Assembly (NCBI RefSeq): GCF_006717145.1
Contig: NZ_VFQF01000001.1
Location: 2,046,001-2,110,000, forward strand
Reading direction: 5' to 3'
Length of the DNA: 64,000 nucleotides
From: Humibacillus xanthopallidus
GTDB lineage: Bacteria > Actinomycetota > Actinomycetes > Actinomycetales > Dermatophilaceae
Shown: positions 25,562 through 34,723 of the stretch, piece after piece
Layout of the letters: every line of letters begins with the position of its first letter
Numbering within the stretch: position 1 is the first letter of the stretch
Notes under the pieces: model-generated
Told to the model about the DNA's origin: nothing
The model's database searches: none
Seen by the model: only the letters and a program-made list of their open reading frames with translations
Made by a program: the position numbers and the translations under genes

Positions 25562-27193
25562 ATGGCACCCGATCAGGCACTCGCAGCCGCCCAGACGGCC
25601 GATCGCACCGACCTCGACCTGACGACCACCGCGGGCAAGCTCGCCGACCTCAAGCGGCGCGTGGCCGAGGTGGCCAACGCCGGCTCTGAGCGGGCCGTCG
25701 AGAAGCAGCACGCGCGCGGCAAGAAGACGGCGCGCGAGCGCATCGAGATGCTGCTCGACGAGGGCAGCTTCATCGAGATGGACAAGTACGCCCGGCACCG
25801 CAGCAACCAGTTCGGCCAGGAGGCCAAGCGGCCCTACGGCGACGGCGTCGTCACCGGCTACGGCACGGTCGACGGGCGACAGGTCGCGATCTTCGCGCAG
25901 GACTTCACCGTCTTCGGCGGCTCCCTCGGCGAGGTCTTCGGAGAGAAGATCGTCAAGGTCATGGACTTCGCGATGAAGATCGGCTGCCCCGTGATCGGGC
26001 TCAACGACTCGGGCGGGGCCCGCATCCAGGAGGGCGTCGTCTCGCTCGGCCTCTACGGCGAGATCTTCCGGCGCAACGTGCACGCCTCGGGTGTCATCCC
26101 GCAGATCTCGCTCATCATGGGCCCGTGTGCCGGGGGTGCCGTCTACTCGCCCGCCATCACCGACTTCACCGTCATGGTCGACCAGACCTCGCACATGTTC
26201 ATCACCGGACCCGACGTCATCAAGACGGTCACGGGCGAGGACGTCGGCTTCGAGGAGCTCGGCGGCGCGCAGGCGCACAACACCCGTTCGGGCGTCGCGC
26301 ACTACATGGGCAGCGACGAGCAGGACGCCGTCGACTACGTCAAGGCGCTGCTGTCCTACCTGCCGAGCAACAACCTCGAGACGCCGCCCGCCTACGGCGA
26401 GGGCGAGGCCGACCTGTCGGTCACCGACGACGACCTCTGGCTCGACACGTCGATCCCCGACTCGCCCAACGTGCCCTACGACATGAAGCACATCATCGAG
26501 CACGTCGTCGACGACGGCGAGTTCCTCGAGGTGCAGCCGCTCTTCGCGCCCAACATCATCACCGGCTTCGCCCGTGTCGACGGCATGTCGGTCGGGGTCG
26601 TCGCCAACCAGCCCATGCAGTTCGCCGGGTGCCTCGACATCGACGCCTCCGAGAAGGCTGCCCGCTTCGTGCGCACGTGCGACTGCTTCAACGTGCCGGT
26701 CCTCACCTTCGTCGACGTGCCGGGCTTCCTCCCCGGCACCTCGCAGGAGTGGGACGGCATCATCCGTCGCGGCGCCAAGCTCATCTACGCGTATGCCGAG
26801 GCGACCGTCCCCAAGATCACCGTCATCACGCGCAAGGCCTACGGCGGCGCCTACGACGTCATGGGCTCCAAGCACCTCGGCGCCGACATCAACCTCGCGT
26901 GGCCGACCGGCCAGATCGCCGTCATGGGCGCGCAGGGTGCCGTCAACATCCTCTTCCGCAAGGAGCTCGCCGCGACGGCTGCCGAGGGCGGCGACGTCGA
27001 GGCCCACCGCAGCCAGCTCATCCACCACTACGAGGAGACGCTGGCCAACCCCTACATCGCGGCCGAGCGGGGCTACATCGACACCGTCATCTCGCCGTCC
27101 AACACGCGGATGAACGTCACGCGGGCCCTGCGGGCGCTGCGCAACAAGCGCGAGTCGCTGCCGCCCAAGAAGCACGGGAACATCCCGCTGTGA
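25562..27193 (+). CDS. accD: Acyl-CoA carboxylase carboxyltransferase (beta) subunit, propionyl-CoA type
   Basis: This 543-residue carboxyltransferase moves CO2 from biotin to an acyl-CoA. It has the N-terminal [38 protein letters not shown], the oxyanion pairs [12 protein letters not shown] and [16 protein letters not shown], and the C-terminal [11 protein letters not shown]. Wording and length match actinobacterial AccD5/PccB, which prefer propionyl-CoA, and the epsilon gene downstream supports this. Substrate preference is inferred. The message is probably leaderless from ATG 25562. It overlaps a possible early start of the epsilon gene. Confidence 0.93.
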   Translation: MAPDQALAAAQTADRTDLDLTTTAGKLADLKRRVAEVANAGSERAVEKQHARGKKTARERIEMLLDEGSFIEMDKYARHRSNQFGQEAKRPYGDGVVTGYGTVDGRQVAIFAQDFTVFGGSLGEVFGEKIVKVMDFAMKIGCPVIGLNDSGGARIQEGVVSLGLYGEIFRRNVHASGVIPQISLIMGPCAGGAVYSPAITDFTVMVDQTSHMFITGPDVIKTVTGEDVGFEELGGAQAHNTRSGVAHYMGSDEQDAVDYVKALLSYLPSNNLETPPAYGEGEADLSVTDDDLWLDTSIPDSPNVPYDMKHIIEHVVDDGEFLEVQPLFAPNIITGFARVDGMSVGVVANQPMQFAGCLDIDASEKAARFVRTCDCFNVPVLTFVDVPGFLPGTSQEWDGIIRRGAKLIYAYAEATVPKITVITRKAYGGAYDVMGSKHLGADINLAWPTGQIAVMGAQGAVNILFRKELAATAAEGGDVEAHRSQLIHHYEETLANPYIAAERGYIDTVISPSNTRMNVTRALRALRNKRESLPPKKHGNIPL

Positions 27194-27243
27194 CGCGGCG
27201 ATCCGCGACGAAGGAGCCTGGATCGGCCGGAACGGAGGATCCG

Positions 27244-27456
27244 GTGAGCGAAGCGAACTCCGCGCGGTCAGTGTGGGTGTCGGGCAACCCGAGCGCCGAG
27301 GAGCTGGCGGCGCTCGTCGTCGTGCTCTCGGCCCTCGGCGGGGGCGAGGAGTCCGGTGCAGGCAAGGGCCGGTCCGCCTGGGCCGACCCGGCCTGGCACC
27401 TCGTCGGCCCCTCGACGCGGATCGGCGGGTGGCGCGCGAGCGCCCTGCCCCGCTGA
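27244..27456 (+). CDS. accE: Acyl-CoA carboxylase epsilon subunit
   Basis: This small protein of 70 residues has the epsilon-subunit pattern: WVSGNPSAEELAALVVVLSA near the N-terminus and the ending WHLVGPSTRIGGWRASALPR. Epsilon subunits bind and stimulate AccD5-type carboxyltransferases. The start is uncertain. GTG 27244 has GGAGG 5 nt upstream, while GTG 27190 would overlap the accD stop as GTGA and add 18 residues without recognisable features. I prefer 27244. It ends the accD-accE operon. Confidence 0.85.
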   Translation: MSEANSARSVWVSGNPSAEELAALVVVLSALGGGEESGAGKGRSAWADPAWHLVGPSTRIGGWRASALPR

Positions 27457-27535
27457 CGCCGAAACGGGCGTATGCCGCCCTCCCCCACCCATGCGCAGCG
27501 GGGTCTCCGTTTGACGCCCGCCCCGACGGGGGGCC

Positions 27536-27541
27536 TAGGGT
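27536..27541 (+). promoter_or_regulatory. -10 element (TAGGGT) of Ser/Thr kinase gene
   Basis: TAGGGT is 8 nt before ATG 27550. A TTGACG at 27511-27516 could be its -35, though the 19-bp spacing is long. Confidence 0.5.
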
Positions 27542-27549
27542 TGTCCCTC

Positions 27550-29307
27550 ATGTCCGCCGACCCCTCCACGCCGGTGCGGCTCTCCGGGCGCTACGTGCTC
27601 GGCGAGCCGCTCGCTGTCGGCGGCATGGGCGAGGTCCACGTCGCCACCGACGAGCGCCTCGCGCGCAAGGTCGCCGTCAAGCTGCTCCACCGCGCGCACG
27701 GCTCCTCCGCGGAGGCTGTCGAGCGCTTCCGCCGTGAGGCCGTCGTCGTGGCCGGCCTGCTGCACCCCTCGATCGCCCAGGTCTACGACTACGGCGTGCA
27801 GGACGACGGCCTCGACGAGCCGGCGCACTTCATCGTCATGGAGCTCGCCCCTGGCACCGACCTCGCCGACCTGCTGAGACGCCGTGGGCGCCTCGAGCCC
27901 GACGAGGCGGTCACCATCGCCACGCAGGTGTGCGCCGCACTCACCGAGGCGCACCGGGCGGGCGTCGTGCACCGCGACATCAAGCCCGGCAACGTCATCG
28001 TCTCGCCCGACCTGCACGTCAAGGTCACCGACTTCGGCATCGCGCGCAGCCTCGGACACAGTGCCCTCACCGACGTCGGCACGATCCTCGGCACCGCCGC
28101 CTACCTCCCGCCGGAGCAGGCCCGCGGCGAGGCCGCGACGCCGGCGTCCGACCTCTACTCGCTGGGCATCCTGCTCTACCAGATGCTGACCGGGCGGCCT
28201 CCCTTCGAGGGAGACACCCCCGTCGCCGTCGCCCTGCGCCACCTCGACGAGCCGGTCCCCGCGCCGAGCGCCTCCACCCCCGGGGTCCCGGCCGGCCTCG
28301 ACCGCGTCGTCGAGGTCGCGACGGCCAAGGACCCCGCCAACCGCTACGCGGATGCCGCAGCGATGGCCGCAGCACTCCGGCGGGCCCTCTCCGACGACCC
28401 GGCCCCGACGGCGCGAGCGCTGACCCTCCCCGCGCCCCTCCCCGCGGCAGACGCCGACGCGACGGCGCGCGTGGCCGCGGCGCTCCAGGCGACCCGCGCC
28501 ATGCCTGCCCTGCCACCCGCGGAAGCTGCAGCTCCCCCGCCGGCGCGGCCGGTTCGGCCGGTTCGGCCGGTTCGGCCGGTTCGGTCGGCTCGGCCGCAGC
28601 CGTCGGCTCGGCCCAGAACATCCTCGGCACCCGGCAGAGTCCCACCTGCAGGGTGGGTCGCCGCGGCTGTCGCAACCCTCGTCCTCGTCGTCGGTGGCGG
28701 CATGCTCCTGGCCGATCGCCCCGAGGCACCTCGCGTCGCGTCCGGGCCCTCCATCGCGCCCGGGCCCGCGGCGACGACGACCGGCTCGCCCACCCCGACC
28801 CGCGTGCCCACGTCCAAGGCTGCCGCCCCGACACCCGAGCAGCCCACGTCGACCCAGCCCGCCGGCGAGGTGCGCCTCCCCGACGGGCTCGTCGGTTCCC
28901 GGGCCGCCGACGCGAGGCAGACCCTAGAGGTGATGGGCCTTCGCGTCGAGACCGTGCAGGTGCGCTCGCGCGCCGACCGTGGCCAGGTGCTCGCCACCGT
29001 GCCAGGCGCAGGAGCCAGCGTGCCCGCCGGGCAGACCGTCGTCCTCGTCGTCAGCCGCGGTGGCGGCAAGTCCGACACCACGCCGGGGAGCAGGTCCGGC
29101 GGCGACGCCCTCACCGTGCCCGGGTGGGTCGTCGGGTCGCCGGTAGCGGACGTGCGCGACAACCTCCCCGACAACCTGCGCGTCACGACAGTCGCGATGC
29201 CGTCGTCCCAGCCGAAGGGGACCGTCGTCGCGACGTGGCCCGGGGTGGGCGAGCCGCTGGCCGACGGTCAGCTCGTCCTGCTCGTCGCCGGCGGCCGGGG
29301 CGACTGA
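27550..29307 (+). CDS. Serine/threonine protein kinase with two PASTA domains
   Basis: A 585-residue Hanks-type kinase. The kinase domain (about residues 12-275) shows LAVGGMGEVHVA, the Lys in KVAVKLLH, HRDIKPGNVI, TDFGIARS and AYLPPEQARG. A low-complexity linker follows, including a RPVRPVRPVRPV run coded by a 9-bp tandem repeat, then one membrane helix (WVAAAVATLVLVVGGGMLLA). Outside lie two PASTA repeats, each ending in a VLVVSRG- or VLLVAGG-like strand. PASTA domains bind peptidoglycan fragments or lipid II, so a PknB/StkP-like role in cell-wall control is likely. With only two repeats it is shorter than typical PknB. It stands alone. Confidence 0.93.
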   Translation: MSADPSTPVRLSGRYVLGEPLAVGGMGEVHVATDERLARKVAVKLLHRAHGSSAEAVERFRREAVVVAGLLHPSIAQVYDYGVQDDGLDEPAHFIVMELAPGTDLADLLRRRGRLEPDEAVTIATQVCAALTEAHRAGVVHRDIKPGNVIVSPDLHVKVTDFGIARSLGHSALTDVGTILGTAAYLPPEQARGEAATPASDLYSLGILLYQMLTGRPPFEGDTPVAVALRHLDEPVPAPSASTPGVPAGLDRVVEVATAKDPANRYADAAAMAAALRRALSDDPAPTARALTLPAPLPAADADATARVAAALQATRAMPALPPAEAAAPPPARPVRPVRPVRPVRSARPQPSARPRTSSAPGRVPPAGWVAAAVATLVLVVGGGMLLADRPEAPRVASGPSIAPGPAATTTGSPTPTRVPTSKAAAPTPEQPTSTQPAGEVRLPDGLVGSRAADARQTLEVMGLRVETVQVRSRADRGQVLATVPGAGASVPAGQTVVLVVSRGGGKSDTTPGSRSGGDALTVPGWVVGSPVADVRDNLPDNLRVTTVAMPSSQPKGTVVATWPGVGEPLADGQLVLLVAGGRGD

Positions 29308-29347
29308 ACGGCCCGAATTCTGTGGCCACACAGGCGGGGTCGTGCAG

Positions 29348-29353
29348 TACGTT
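29348..29353 (+). promoter_or_regulatory. -10 element (TACGTT) of DUF885 gene
   Basis: TACGTT with a 6-nt spacer precedes GTG 29360, favouring that start over GTG 29342, which lies upstream of the hexamer. Confidence 0.5.
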
Positions 29354-29359
29354 CGGCGG

Positions 29360-31075
29360 GTGACCGACACCCCTGACACCCAGACCGCTCCGTCGCAGGC
29401 CACCCGCCCGCAGACCGACGTCGACCGCATCGCTGAGCGCTACTTCGACGCCGCAGTCGCGCTCAGCCCCATCAACGCGACCTTCCTCGGCGTGCCCGGT
29501 GGCGAGGAGGACCTCGACGACCTCTCCCCCGCCGGCAACGCCGCCGCGTCGCAGGTGCGCCGCACCGCCCTCGCCGAGCTCGCCGGCGCCTCCCCCGCCG
29601 ACGACGTCGACCGGGTCACCGTCGCCGCGATGACCGAGCGGCTCCAGCTCGCCGAGGACCGGTATGCCGCGGGCCTCGACGAGATGTCGCTCAACGTCCT
29701 CGCCTCCCCGCTCCAGAGCGTCCGCGACGTCTTCGACCTCATGCCGCAGGACACCGAGGGCGACTGGCGCGTCTTCGCCACCCGCATGGGCAAGATCCCG
29801 GCCGCGCTCGAGGGCTACCAGGAGGCGCTTCTCGTCGCCCGCGACCGCGGACAGGTCTCGCCGCGCCGGCAGGTGCAGGCCTGCGCCGAGCAGTCGCGCG
29901 ACCTCACGACCGACGACGGCTACTTCGCCAAGGTCGTCGCCGACGCGACGGTCGGCGACGAGCCGCTCGCGGGTGAGGTGAGGGAGGCGCTCACCGCGTC
30001 CGCGGCAGCCGCCGCCGCCGCATACGGCTCGATGGCTGACTGGCTCGAGCGCGAGCTGCTCCCCCACGCTCCCGAGGACGACGCGTGCGGGCGCGAGCGC
30101 TACGCCCTCGAGTCGCGCTACTTCCTCGGCGCGGCCGTCGACCTCGAGGAGACCTACCGCTGGGGCCAGCAGGAGGTCGCGAGCCTCCACGCCCAGATGA
30201 GCGAGATCGCCGATGGCCTCGAGCCCGGCGCCTCCGTCGAGCGGGGCGTCGAGATCCTCGACGCCGACGAGAAGTACCAGCTGCATGGGACCGACGCGCT
30301 CAAGGCCTGGATGCAGGAGCGCGCCGACGAGGTCATCGCCGACCTCAAGGACGTCCACTTCGACATCCCCGGCCCGGTCCAGTGCATCGAGTGCATGATC
30401 GCCCCGACGCAGACGGGCGGCATCTACTACACCGGGCCGTCCGACGACTTCAGCCGCCCGGGACGCATGTGGTGGTCGGTGCCCAAGGGCAACACCGAGT
30501 TCCGCACGTGGAACGAGCTGACGACCGTCTACCACGAGGGCGTCCCCGGCCATCACCTCCAGGTCGCGCAGACCGTCTACCGCTCCGAGCTGCTCAACAA
30601 GTGGCGGCGCCTCGAGGCCTGGACGTCGGGCCACGGTGAGGGGTGGGCACTCTACGCGGAGCGCCTCATGGCCGAGCTCGGCTACATGGACGACCCCGGC
30701 AATCGGATGGGTTGGCTTGCGGGACAGTCCCTTCGGGCCGCACGTGTCGTCATCGACATCGGCGTGCACTGCGGCTTCGACGCACCCGACGAGGTCGGCG
30801 GTGGCGCGTGGGACTACGACAAGGCGTGGACCTACCTGACCCGCTACGGCTTCATGGACGAGAAGGTCCTGCGCTTCGAGCTCAACCGCTACCTCGGCTG
30901 GCCGGGGCAGGCGCCGAGCTACAAGATCGGCGAGCGGCTCTGGCTCCAGCTCCGCGACGAGGTCAAGGAGCGCCAGGGCGACGCCTTCGACCTCAAGGCC
31001 TTCCACCGCCGCGCCCTCGACATCGGTGGGGTCGGCCTCGACACCCTTCGGGCCGCGGTGCTCGACGAGATCTGA
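29360..31075 (+). CDS. DUF885 family putative zinc metallopeptidase
   Basis: This 571-residue protein of the DUF885 family has the metallopeptidase-like motif YHEGVPGHHLQ near residue 391, in place of the usual HExxH, followed by SGHGEGWALYAERLMAELGY. Both are conserved family marks. The N-terminus DRIAERYFDAAVALSPINATFLG is also typical. No signal peptide is seen, so it is probably cytoplasmic. Substrates of the family are poorly known; peptide hydrolysis is a reasonable but unproved guess. The transcript appears leaderless from GTG 29360. Confidence 0.88.
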   Translation: MTDTPDTQTAPSQATRPQTDVDRIAERYFDAAVALSPINATFLGVPGGEEDLDDLSPAGNAAASQVRRTALAELAGASPADDVDRVTVAAMTERLQLAEDRYAAGLDEMSLNVLASPLQSVRDVFDLMPQDTEGDWRVFATRMGKIPAALEGYQEALLVARDRGQVSPRRQVQACAEQSRDLTTDDGYFAKVVADATVGDEPLAGEVREALTASAAAAAAAYGSMADWLERELLPHAPEDDACGRERYALESRYFLGAAVDLEETYRWGQQEVASLHAQMSEIADGLEPGASVERGVEILDADEKYQLHGTDALKAWMQERADEVIADLKDVHFDIPGPVQCIECMIAPTQTGGIYYTGPSDDFSRPGRMWWSVPKGNTEFRTWNELTTVYHEGVPGHHLQVAQTVYRSELLNKWRRLEAWTSGHGEGWALYAERLMAELGYMDDPGNRMGWLAGQSLRAARVVIDIGVHCGFDAPDEVGGGAWDYDKAWTYLTRYGFMDEKVLRFELNRYLGWPGQAPSYKIGERLWLQLRDEVKERQGDAFDLKAFHRRALDIGGVGLDTLRAAVLDEI

Positions 31076-31108
31076 CGTCAGCCTCGCCCGGCCACGCCGC
31101 CACGCCGT

Positions 31109-31127
31109 CCCGACCGCTACGGTCGGG
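31109..31127 (+). terminator. Hairpin after DUF885 gene
   Basis: CCCGACCG, loop CTA, CGGTCGGG form an 8-bp stem 34 nt after the stop, extendable by flanking GCCG/CGGC pairs. There is no U-run. Confidence 0.5.
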
Positions 31128-31142
31128 GCGGCGCGGCCGTCC

Positions 31143-31148
31143 TATGCT
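31143..31148 (+). promoter_or_regulatory. -10 element (TATGCT) of maf
   Basis: TATGCT with a 5-nt spacer precedes ATG 31154. Confidence 0.5.
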
Positions 31149-31153
31149 GCGGT

Positions 31154-31831
31154 ATGCCGCGTAGCCCCCTCACCTCGCAGCCCGCCGTCCGTCTCGTGCT
31201 GGCCTCCGCGTCGCCGGCCCGGCTCACGACGCTGCGGGCGGCCGGGGTGTGGCCCTCGGTCGTCGTCAGCACCGTCGACGAGGACCTCGTCGTCGCCGAG
31301 GCGCTCGAGCGCTACGGCCCGCTGGAGGCCGCCGACATCGCCCTGCTCCTCGCGCGCGCGAAGGCCGAGGACGTCGCGTCGGCCGGTGACCTGGGCGCGG
31401 TCGTCCTCGGGTGCGACTCGGTCCTCGAGCTCGAGGGCCAGGTCCACGGCAAGCCCGCCGACGCCGCCGAGGCGAGGGCGCGCTGGCGCCGGATGCGCGG
31501 ACGGTCAGGGGTGCTGCACACCGGCCACTGGATCGTCGACGACCGCGACGACCACGGCGGGGCGACGCTCGGGGCGACCGCCTCGACGACGGTCCACTTC
31601 GCCAAGCTCTCCGACGACGAGATCGACGCCTACGTCGCGACGGGCGAGCCGCTCCTCGTCGCCGGCGCCTTCACGATCGACGGCCTCGGCGGCCCGTTCG
31701 TCACGGCGATCGAGGGTGACCACCACAACGTCGTCGGCCTCTCGCTCCCCCTGCTGCGCGACCTGCTCGCCGATGCCGGCATCGAGTGGTTCGACGTCGT
31801 CGGCGCAGCGCCCGGCGACGATCAGGGGTAG
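31154..31831 (+). CDS. maf: Maf-like nucleoside triphosphate pyrophosphatase
   Basis: Maf enzymes hydrolyse non-canonical or selected NTPs to NMPs. This 225-residue protein begins with VRLVLASASPARLTTLRAAG and has VVLGCDSVLEL (the catalytic Asp region), GKPADAAEA, and the ending GPFVTAIEGDHHNVVGLSLP. All are in family order. It is slightly longer than usual because of N- and C-terminal tails. Its last 10 bases overlap the 3' end of the convergent mannosyltransferase-like gene, an antisense overlap with no separate terminator. Confidence 0.93.
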   Translation: MPRSPLTSQPAVRLVLASASPARLTTLRAAGVWPSVVVSTVDEDLVVAEALERYGPLEAADIALLLARAKAEDVASAGDLGAVVLGCDSVLELEGQVHGKPADAAEARARWRRMRGRSGVLHTGHWIVDDRDDHGGATLGATASTTVHFAKLSDDEIDAYVATGEPLLVAGAFTIDGLGGPFVTAIEGDHHNVVGLSLPLLRDLLADAGIEWFDVVGAAPGDDQG

Positions 31832-33129
31832 AGGTCGTCGGTGAGGTTCTCGATCACGAGGTAGTGCTGCAGCCAGTACCACATCTGCGCCGCGCCGAGC
31901 AGGACGATGCCGAGCAGCAGCCAGTAGCGGTAGCGCCGCCACCACGGCAGCTTGAGGAACCACGCGATGACGAGCGTGAACGGGAACGCGAGCATCGCAT
32001 AGCGCACCCGGCTCGGCGTCGTGCTCGTGACGAGCAGCAGGTAGGCGGGGTAGGCGCCGGCCCATCCCCAGATCTCCGGCCCCCAGCGCCACGAGTTCTT
32101 CGACAGCATGAACCACGTGAAGCCGGCGACCCCCAGCACTCCGAGCACCTGGCCCGCGATGCCCCAGTAGTCGTAGAGCAGACCCCACCAGAGGTAGAGC
32201 TTGAGCTTCGTCTCGATGTTCCAGGCGAGCATCGTCTGGTTGTAGGCGTCGGGGGTGTCGGTGCCGATCGAGACGATCGTCGGCCACAGGAAGGTCAGCG
32301 CGGCGGCATACGCGGCGAGCGCAGCCATCCCCCACCGGAAGCGCACCGGGTGCTCGCCCTCGTCGTGCTGGCGCCAGCGGACGACGGCGTGCGCGATGAT
32401 CACGGGCACCATGGCGACGACGACGTTGCGGGTCAGGGAGAGGGCGAGCAGCGCGACGACGACCCACGCATACCGCCTCGCCCGCAGGAGCAGCATGACG
32501 GTGACGACGAGCAGCAGCGCGGCGGACTCCGTGTAGGACGCCGAGAAGGCGGCCGAGGCGATGTAGAAGCTCGTCGCCGTCACGGCGACGATGGCCTCCC
32601 AGCGCCCGACCGCCTGGTCGACGAGCTTGAAGAGCAGGTGCATCGCGACGAAGCCGAGCAGCGTCGAGAGCAGCGGGCCGACGATCTCGAAGGGCAGCCC
32701 GGTCACCTTCATGATGGCGCCGACCGTCATCGGGAAGACGGGGAAGAACGCCCAGGGGTTCATGTCGATGCCGCCCCACCCGGCGCGCGGCAGCACGGCC
32801 GGGTAGCCGTGCTCGGCGATGACGCGGTACCACTGGCCGTCCCAGCCGCTCATCACCGTCCAGTAGCCGGGGCTCTCGGGCGAGGGGTAGAAGATGCGGA
32901 TGTTGGCCGTGCCGATGGGCAGCGGGATCTGGCTGCGGGCCAGCAGGATGCCCGCGATGAGCACCCAGATGCGCGAGAGCCCGTAGACGGCGAACGGGAA
33001 CCAGACCGGGAAGCGCCGGTAGAACGGCTGGCGGGCCTCGGCCTCGCGGTCGGGGTGCTCGAGGCGGTGACCGAGGCGCGGCTCAGACCGGCGGGACGGA
33101 GCGTCGGCGCTCGCTGAAGTGACGGTCAC
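31822..33129 (-). CDS. PIG-V-like mannosyltransferase family membrane protein
   Basis: This 435-residue polytopic protein has about ten hydrophobic helices. The early loop reads SGWDGQWYRVIAEHGYP and is followed by NPWAFFPVFPM. This resembles PIG-V/GPI mannosyltransferase-like proteins of actinobacteria, which act as GT-C enzymes using polyprenyl-phosphate sugars. The aspartate in GWDGQWY is the expected catalytic residue. Acceptor and sugar are unknown. GTG 33129 is preferred to ATG 33141 because TATGCT ends 7 nt upstream of the GTG and overlaps the ATG. The start lies inside the 3' end of the upstream carboxylase gene. Confidence 0.8.
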   Translation of the reverse strand: MTVTSASADAPSRRSEPRLGHRLEHPDREAEARQPFYRRFPVWFPFAVYGLSRIWVLIAGILLARSQIPLPIGTANIRIFYPSPESPGYWTVMSGWDGQWYRVIAEHGYPAVLPRAGWGGIDMNPWAFFPVFPMTVGAIMKVTGLPFEIVGPLLSTLLGFVAMHLLFKLVDQAVGRWEAIVAVTATSFYIASAAFSASYTESAALLLVVTVMLLLRARRYAWVVVALLALSLTRNVVVAMVPVIIAHAVVRWRQHDEGEHPVRFRWGMAALAAYAAALTFLWPTIVSIGTDTPDAYNQTMLAWNIETKLKLYLWWGLLYDYWGIAGQVLGVLGVAGFTWFMLSKNSWRWGPEIWGWAGAYPAYLLLVTSTTPSRVRYAMLAFPFTLVIAWFLKLPWWRRYRYWLLLGIVLLGAAQMWYWLQHYLVIENLTDDLYP

Positions 33130-34723
33130 GCCGGGAAGCATAAGCCAGTCGTCGGCTCACCTCCGAGCGAAGCTCATCGGCCTCGACCACCGCGTCGAGC
33201 ACGAGGTCGGCCGCGAGACGCTCGATGTCGACGTCCTGCTCGTACTCCCGGCGGCGCTCTGCGACGAACGCGTCGCGGGCCTCGGGGCCCTGCTCGGCGC
33301 CGATCTCGGCGATCTTGTTGGCGTAGACGGCGTTGACCGCGGCCTCCGGACCCATGACGGCGATGCGGGCCGTCGGCAGCGCGATCGTCGCGTCGGGGCC
33401 GAAGCCGGGGCCGCCCATCGCGTAGAGCCCGGCGCCGTAGGCCTTGCGCACGACGACGCACAGCTGCGGCACCGTGGCGGACGCCACCGCGCTGACCATC
33501 TTGGCCCCGTGCCGGATGATGCCACCGCGCTCGACCTCCGAGCCGATCATGAAGCCCGGCACGTCGGCGAGGTAGACCAGCGGGATGCCGAAGGCGTCGC
33601 AGAGCCAGATGAAGCGGGCGGCCTTGTCGGCGCTGTCGGTGAAGAGCACGCCGCCCTTGACCGCCGAGTTGTTGGCGACGATGCCGACGCTCTCGCCGTG
33701 GATGCGGCCGAAGCCGATGACGAGCTCGCCCGCCCAGAGCGGCTTGAGCTCGAAGAAGGAGTCCTCGTCGACGAGACCGTCGATGACCTCGTGGATGTCG
33801 AACGGCACCGACTCCCGCTCGGGCACGGTGTGGGCCGTGAGGGGCTCGGAGGGCTCCTCCACGGCATACGTCGGCGGGTGGTCGCGCCACGTGCCGGGCA
33901 CGTAGGAGAAGTAGAGCTTGGCGAGCTCGATGGCCTCGGCGTCGTCGTGGGCGAGCAGGTCGCCGACCCCCGAGACGGTGCAGTGCATCCGCGCGCCGCC
34001 CATCTCCTCGAGCGTCACCTTCTCGCCGACGACCATCTCGGCCATGCGCGGGCTGCCGAGATACATCGAGGCGTTGCCCTCGACCATGATGATGAGGTCG
34101 CAGAAGCTCGGGATGTAGGCGCCGCCGGCGGCGCTCGGGCCGAAGAGGCAGCAGATCTGCGGCACCCGGCCCGAGAGGGCGACCTGGTTGTGGAAGATGC
34201 GCCCCGCGCCGCGGCGGCCGGGGAACATCTCGACCTGGTCGGTGATGCGCGCGCCCGCCGAGTCGACGAACCAGAAGACCGGCAGCTCCTCGCGCAACGC
34301 CATCTCCGTGGCGCGCACGATCTTCTCGACCGTGCGCGCTCCCCACGACCCGGCCTTGACGGTCGGGTCGTTGGCGATGACGATCGCGGGTCGACCGTCG
34401 ACCGTGCCGCGACCGGTGACGACGCCGTCGGCGGGCAGCCCGGGCTGCAGCGCGTTGGCGTAGCGCCCGTCCTCGACGAAGGAGCCCTCGTCGAAGAGCA
34501 GGGCGATGCGGTCGCGGACGTAGATCTTGCCCTGGGCGTCGAGCTTGGCCTGCGCCTTGTCGGGGGCGCTCGCCGAGGCGAGGTATGCCGCGTGGAGGCG
34601 GGCCCGCACGTCGGCGACCCGCGGGTCGGCGTGGGGGTTGGTGCCGGAGTTGGTGCCGCGGTCGGTTCCCGAGCTGGCGCCGAGGCTTGCCCCCGCGGCA
34701 GCGCCCGTGTCGAGCTCGGTCAT
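33083..34723 (-). CDS. Acyl-CoA carboxylase carboxyltransferase subunit (possibly methylcrotonyl-CoA type)
   Basis: This 546-residue carboxyltransferase is only distantly like the accD at 25562. It shows VRDRIALLFDEGSFVEDGRY, VDSAGARITDQVEMFPGRRG, FGPSAAGGAYIPSFCDLIIM and GAGLYAMGGPGFGPD, close to methylcrotonyl-CoA and related short-chain carboxylase beta subunits. The start codon ATG 34723 overlaps the acyl-CoA dehydrogenase stop as ATGA. That pairing, plus the divergent MerR regulator, is like the liu cluster of leucine and isovalerate breakdown. No alpha subunit is adjacent; the AccA at 41900 may serve it. Substrate is inferred only. An N-terminal Ala/Gly/Ser/Thr-rich tail of about 30 residues is unusual. 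Confidence 0.85.
   Translation of the reverse strand: MTELDTGAAAGASLGASSGTDRGTNSGTNPHADPRVADVRARLHAAYLASASAPDKAQAKLDAQGKIYVRDRIALLFDEGSFVEDGRYANALQPGLPADGVVTGRGTVDGRPAIVIANDPTVKAGSWGARTVEKIVRATEMALREELPVFWFVDSAGARITDQVEMFPGRRGAGRIFHNQVALSGRVPQICCLFGPSAAGGAYIPSFCDLIIMVEGNASMYLGSPRMAEMVVGEKVTLEEMGGARMHCTVSGVGDLLAHDDAEAIELAKLYFSYVPGTWRDHPPTYAVEEPSEPLTAHTVPERESVPFDIHEVIDGLVDEDSFFELKPLWAGELVIGFGRIHGESVGIVANNSAVKGGVLFTDSADKAARFIWLCDAFGIPLVYLADVPGFMIGSEVERGGIIRHGAKMVSAVASATVPQLCVVVRKAYGAGLYAMGGPGFGPDATIALPTARIAVMGPEAAVNAVYANKIAEIGAEQGPEARDAFVAERRREYEQDVDIERLAADLVLDAVVEADELRSEVSRRLAYASRRDRHFSERRRSVPPV
33137..33142 (-). promoter_or_regulatory. -10 element (TATGCT) of PIG-V-like gene
   Basis: Minus-strand TATGCT lies 7 nt before GTG 33129 and within the coding end of the upstream gene, giving the membrane protein its own internal promoter. 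Confidence 0.5.
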
